Origin: an uncultured Roseovarius sp.
Lineage (GTDB): Bacteria; Pseudomonadota; Alphaproteobacteria; Rhodobacterales; Rhodobacteraceae
Direction: 5' to 3'
Length of the DNA stretch: 64,000 bases
NCBI GenBank assembly: GCA_947497295.1
Contig: CANMFU010000001.1
Coordinates: 1,178,001 to 1,242,000, forward strand
Part shown: piece by piece, positions 61,596-64,000 of the stretch
Layout of the letters: the number at the start of each line of letters is the position of its first letter
How positions within the stretch are numbered: position 1 is the first letter of the stretch
Translations under genes and position numbers: made by a program
The notes under the pieces: model-generated
Told to the model about the DNA's origin: nothing
Seen by the model: only the letters and a program-made list of their open reading frames with translations
Databases searched by the model: none

Positions 61596-62819
61596 TCAGA
61601 AGAACGCTTGCAGACCGGTTTGCGCCCGTCCCAGGATCAGCGCGTGGACGTCATGTGTGCCCTCATATGTGTTGACCGTTTCAAGGTTCACCATGTGGCG
61701 AATGACATGATATTCCTCAGAAATACCGTTACCACCATGCATGTCGCGCGACATGCGCGCGATATCCAGCGCCTTGCCGCAGTTGTTGCGCTTGATCATG
61801 CTGATCATCTCCGGCGCGGCGTTGGCATCGTCCATCAGACGGCCCACACGCAGCGCAGCCTGAAGGCCCAGAGTGATTTCCGTCTGCATGTTCGCCAGTT
61901 TCAACTGAAACAGCTGAGTTTGCGCGATCGGCTTACGGAATTGGTGACGGTCAAGACCGTACTGCAACGCGCCGTGCCAGCAGAACTCGGCGGCGCCCAT
62001 CACGCCCCATGCTATGCCATAACGCGCACGATTAAGACAGCCAAACGGCCCTTTCAGACCCTCGACATTTGGCAAGATCGCATCTTCGCCGACCTCAACG
62101 CCCTTCATCACGATCTCGCCGGTGACAGAGGCGCGCAAGGATTGTTTGCCGGCAATTTTAGGTGCGCTGAGGCCCTTCATGCCCTTCTCCAGCACGAAAC
62201 CCTTTATCTTGCCCTCATGCGCATCCGATTTGGCCCAGACGATGAAGACATCTGCGATCGGGCTGTTGGAGATCCACATTTTTGCGCCGGTCAGGCGATA
62301 GCCGCCGTCGATCTTCTCGGCGCGGGTCTTCATGCCGGCGGGATCGCTGCCCGCGTCAGGCTCGGTCAGGCCAAAGCAGCCGATCAGCTCGCCGGTGGCG
62401 AGTTTGGGCAGATATTTCTGGCGCTGCTCTTCGGTGCCGTAGGCATAGAGCGGGTACATCACCAGAGACGACTGCACGCTCATCATCGAACGATAGCCGC
62501 TGTCGACACGCTCGATTTCGCGCGCCACAAGGCCGTAGCTGACATAGCCGCTGCCGATGCCGCCGTACTCTTCAGGGATGGTGGTGCCTAGCAAGCCCAT
62601 TTCACCCATCTCGGGGAACAATTCGGGGCTGACCGCCTCGTTGGCGTAATCCTTGATGACCCGCGTTTGCAGCTTTTCCTGCGCATAAGTGCGGGCGCTT
62701 TCGGCGATCATCCGCTCTTCTTCCTGCAACTGGTCGTCCAGGCGAAAGGGATCCTTCCAGTCGAAGCTGGCCAGATCGGGGGCATCTTTGGCTTTGAGGG
62801 CGGGTGTGTCGAGGCTCAT
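61596..62819 (-). CDS. gcdH: Glutaryl-CoA dehydrogenase
   Basis: 407 residues from ATG 62819 ([15 protein letters not shown]) with GGAAAGG upstream; the longer frame adds nine unlikely residues. Acyl-CoA dehydrogenase domains in order, with [21 protein letters not shown] at the flavin site and the GCDH-type catalytic glutamate in [16 protein letters not shown] near the end. Oxidises and decarboxylates glutaryl-CoA to crotonyl-CoA, the late step of lysine and tryptophan degradation. Divergent from a LysR gene that probably controls it. Confidence 0.95.
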   Translation of the reverse strand: MSLDTPALKAKDAPDLASFDWKDPFRLDDQLQEEERMIAESARTYAQEKLQTRVIKDYANEAVSPELFPEMGEMGLLGTTIPEEYGGIGSGYVSYGLVAREIERVDSGYRSMMSVQSSLVMYPLYAYGTEEQRQKYLPKLATGELIGCFGLTEPDAGSDPAGMKTRAEKIDGGYRLTGAKMWISNSPIADVFIVWAKSDAHEGKIKGFVLEKGMKGLSAPKIAGKQSLRASVTGEIVMKGVEVGEDAILPNVEGLKGPFGCLNRARYGIAWGVMGAAEFCWHGALQYGLDRHQFRKPIAQTQLFQLKLANMQTEITLGLQAALRVGRLMDDANAAPEMISMIKRNNCGKALDIARMSRDMHGGNGISEEYHVIRHMVNLETVNTYEGTHDVHALILGRAQTGLQAFF

Positions 62820-62878
62820 AAAACTACCTTTCCATGAGTTTATCATGCGTTATGCTTGCGATATATCGCTTTTGAACC

Positions 62879-62900
62879 CAAAAGAATACCAAGTCTTTTG
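62879..62900. promoter_or_regulatory. Inverted repeat in the gcdH/LysR divergent promoter
   Basis: CAAAAGA (62879-62885) and TCTTTTG (62894-62900) with 8-base spacer, inside the 107-base gap. Size and place suit a LysR recognition site; function inferred. Confidence 0.4.
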
Positions 62901-62926
62901 TCGGAACCTATGAGGAAACGGAATAG

Positions 62927-63835
62927 ATGGCTCTGCCCCGCAGATTCCTGCCCTCTATCGCCAGCCTGCGCGCGCTGGAAGCGCTGGACCGGCTGGGCAG
63001 CGCAACTGCCGCCGCTGACGCGCTGACGCTGACCCAAAGCGCGGTGAGCCGCCAGATACAGGCGCTGGAGGAACAGTTGGGCGTTACGGTGATTGTCCGG
63101 GACGGGCGGCGCATCGCGCTGACGCCGGATGCGGTGCAATACGCCGCCGAGGTGCGCGCGGCGCTGAACCAGATCGCGCAAGCCTCGCTGAAACTGACAG
63201 TCAATCCGTCGGGCGGCGCGCTGAATCTGGCGATCCTGCCGACTTTTGGAATGCGCTGGCTGGTGCCGCGCCTGCCGGATTTTGCGCGCAGCCATCCGGA
63301 GGTGACGCTGAACCTGTCAACGCGAATAAAGCCGTTTAACTTCGCGTTGGAACCTTTTGATGCGGCAATACATTTCGGATTGTCTGATTGGCCGGGAACG
63401 CAGTCGATGCGCCTGCGCGGCGAGGCAGTCGTCGCCGTCTGCGCTCCTGGGTTGATCGCAGCCAAACCGCCCGGCACTGCCGCCGGTCTGCTGGATATGC
63501 CGTTGATGCATATTGAAACGCGGCCCCACGCATGGCGCGCATGGTTCGCCGCCCATGGGGTGGAAACGAGCCGCGTAACCGGGACGATATATGACCAGTT
63601 TTCAACCATCACGCAGGCCGCATTGCACGGGCTGGGTGTGGCGCTTCTTCCGGAATATCTGGCCAAGGGGGATATCGCGGCAGGCCGACTTGTCATCGCT
63701 TGGGGCGATCCGACCCCCAGCCCCGGCGCCTATCATCTGGTCTGGCCGGACGCCAAAACCGGCGATGGCGCGCTCACAAAATTCCGGGATTGGCTGGCAA
63801 CTCAAATCGGCGAGGATGATCTGCTGCCGCGTTAG
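62927..63835 (+). CDS. LysR-family regulator (GcvA-like), probable gcdH regulator
   Basis: 302 residues. HTH near 10-65 (SLRALEALDRLGSATAAADALTLT, QSAVSRQIQALEEQLG). GcvA-type effector domain follows (LAILPTFGMRWLVPRLPDF, ALHGLGVALLPEYL). Divergent from gcdH with an inverted repeat between; glutarate or glutaryl-CoA as effector is inferred from this arrangement. Confidence 0.9.
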   Translation: MALPRRFLPSIASLRALEALDRLGSATAAADALTLTQSAVSRQIQALEEQLGVTVIVRDGRRIALTPDAVQYAAEVRAALNQIAQASLKLTVNPSGGALNLAILPTFGMRWLVPRLPDFARSHPEVTLNLSTRIKPFNFALEPFDAAIHFGLSDWPGTQSMRLRGEAVVAVCAPGLIAAKPPGTAAGLLDMPLMHIETRPHAWRAWFAAHGVETSRVTGTIYDQFSTITQAALHGLGVALLPEYLAKGDIAAGRLVIAWGDPTPSPGAYHLVWPDAKTGDGALTKFRDWLATQIGEDDLLPR

Positions 63836-64000
63836 GATGAAGCAGCGTCGTCAATCGGCGCAAGCCCTACGCGAAAGCGGCGCATCTTGTCTTGATAGCC
63901 CAGTGCGCTTTTGCGCAGACCCTCGATGGCGGCGGCGTCCAGTTGGCGCACCACCTTGCCCGGGGCACCCACGACAAGCGATCCGTCCGGGATCTGCTTG
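63832..64000 (-). CDS. Gamma-carbonic-anhydrase-like hexapeptide-repeat protein, 3' end only
   Basis: The last 55 codons are present; the start lies beyond the right edge. The reading IPDGSLVVGAPGKVVRQLD, then IEGLRKSALGYQDKMRRF, is the typical end of gamma-CA/PaaY/YrdA-type trimeric beta-helix proteins. Its stop overlaps the end of the LysR gene by four bases. Confidence 0.85.
   Translation of the reverse strand, partial: KQIPDGSLVVGAPGKVVRQLDAAAIEGLRKSALGYQDKMRRFRVGLAPIDDAASS

Noticed and set aside
1..64000. CRISPR arrays, rRNA and tRNA genes
   Set aside because: No regularly spaced direct repeats, rRNA segments or tRNA-like cloverleaf sequences were noticed in the intergenic regions.

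Overview
The window looks like a piece of a roseobacter-group alphaproteobacterial chromosome (Rhodobacterales). The support is the high GC with GC-ending codons, the rlmE-ppx pair, the stand-alone folate/corrinoid methyltransferase module and the general gene content. No rRNA, tRNA or CRISPR array was seen.

Region 1 (1-17489, all minus strand) is a nearly complete extracellular contractile injection system (eCIS, Afp/PVC/MAC-like). In transcription order it encodes sheath, tube, a T4 gp26-like hub chaperone with two CxxC pairs, a proline-rich linker protein, a DUF4255 cap protein, an AAA+ ATPase, an 81-aa protein, a 1696-residue DUF4157/helical giant, an Afp7-type tube-hub adaptor, a LysM protein, a split VgrG (gp27-like hub and gp5-like spike), a PAAR-like tip, gp25 and a baseplate J protein that runs off the left edge. 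Most junctions are 1- or 4-base start/stop overlaps, so this reads as one operon. There is no capsid, terminase, portal or integrase.

Region 2 (18.1-27.6 kb) is built for a basic amino acid or derivative. davB (L-lysine 2-monooxygenase) and davA (5-aminovaleramide amidase) sit beside a LysR regulator. A divergent operon encodes a three-subunit FAD/[2Fe-2S] opine-oxidase-like dehydrogenase and a complete polar amino acid ABC transporter. Glutaryl-CoA dehydrogenase, the far end of the 5-aminovalerate route of lysine breakdown, lies at 61.6-62.8 kb beside its own divergent LysR gene.

Region 3 (28.4-35.7 kb) is an operon-like set: a nitrilase-fold amidase, a 919-residue Orn/Lys/Arg decarboxylase, an ATP-grasp protein of the 'biotin carboxylase' type, and a C45/IAT-like self-processing acyltransferase. 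A GlxA-type AraC regulator lies at the end. No described pathway joins these enzymes, and it is the best candidate here for an undescribed biosynthetic or amide-forming system.

Region 4 (36.0-46.2 kb) holds an inositol-monophosphatase-family gene, a BMP-type nucleoside ABC transporter with a cytosine-deaminase-like amidohydrolase (preceded by a perfect 13-bp inverted repeat), L-serine dehydratase, a DMT exporter and thiamine pyrophosphokinase.

Region 5 (46.3-56.3 kb) holds a long acidic disordered protein, a fasciclin protein, rlmE-ppx, a MetF-like/pterin-methyltransferase module that probably belongs to a split methionine synthase, a CHAP lipoprotein and a 5TM-LYT protein with a degenerate GGDEF domain.

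Region 6 (56.4-58.2 kb) is an insertion-sequence graveyard: a broken IS3-family element that encloses fragments of IS1182-like and IS256-family transposases. The window ends with hdeD-like and hdhA-like genes, ridA and a DadA-like oxidase, gcdH with its LysR gene, and the 3' end of a gamma-carbonic-anhydrase-like gene.
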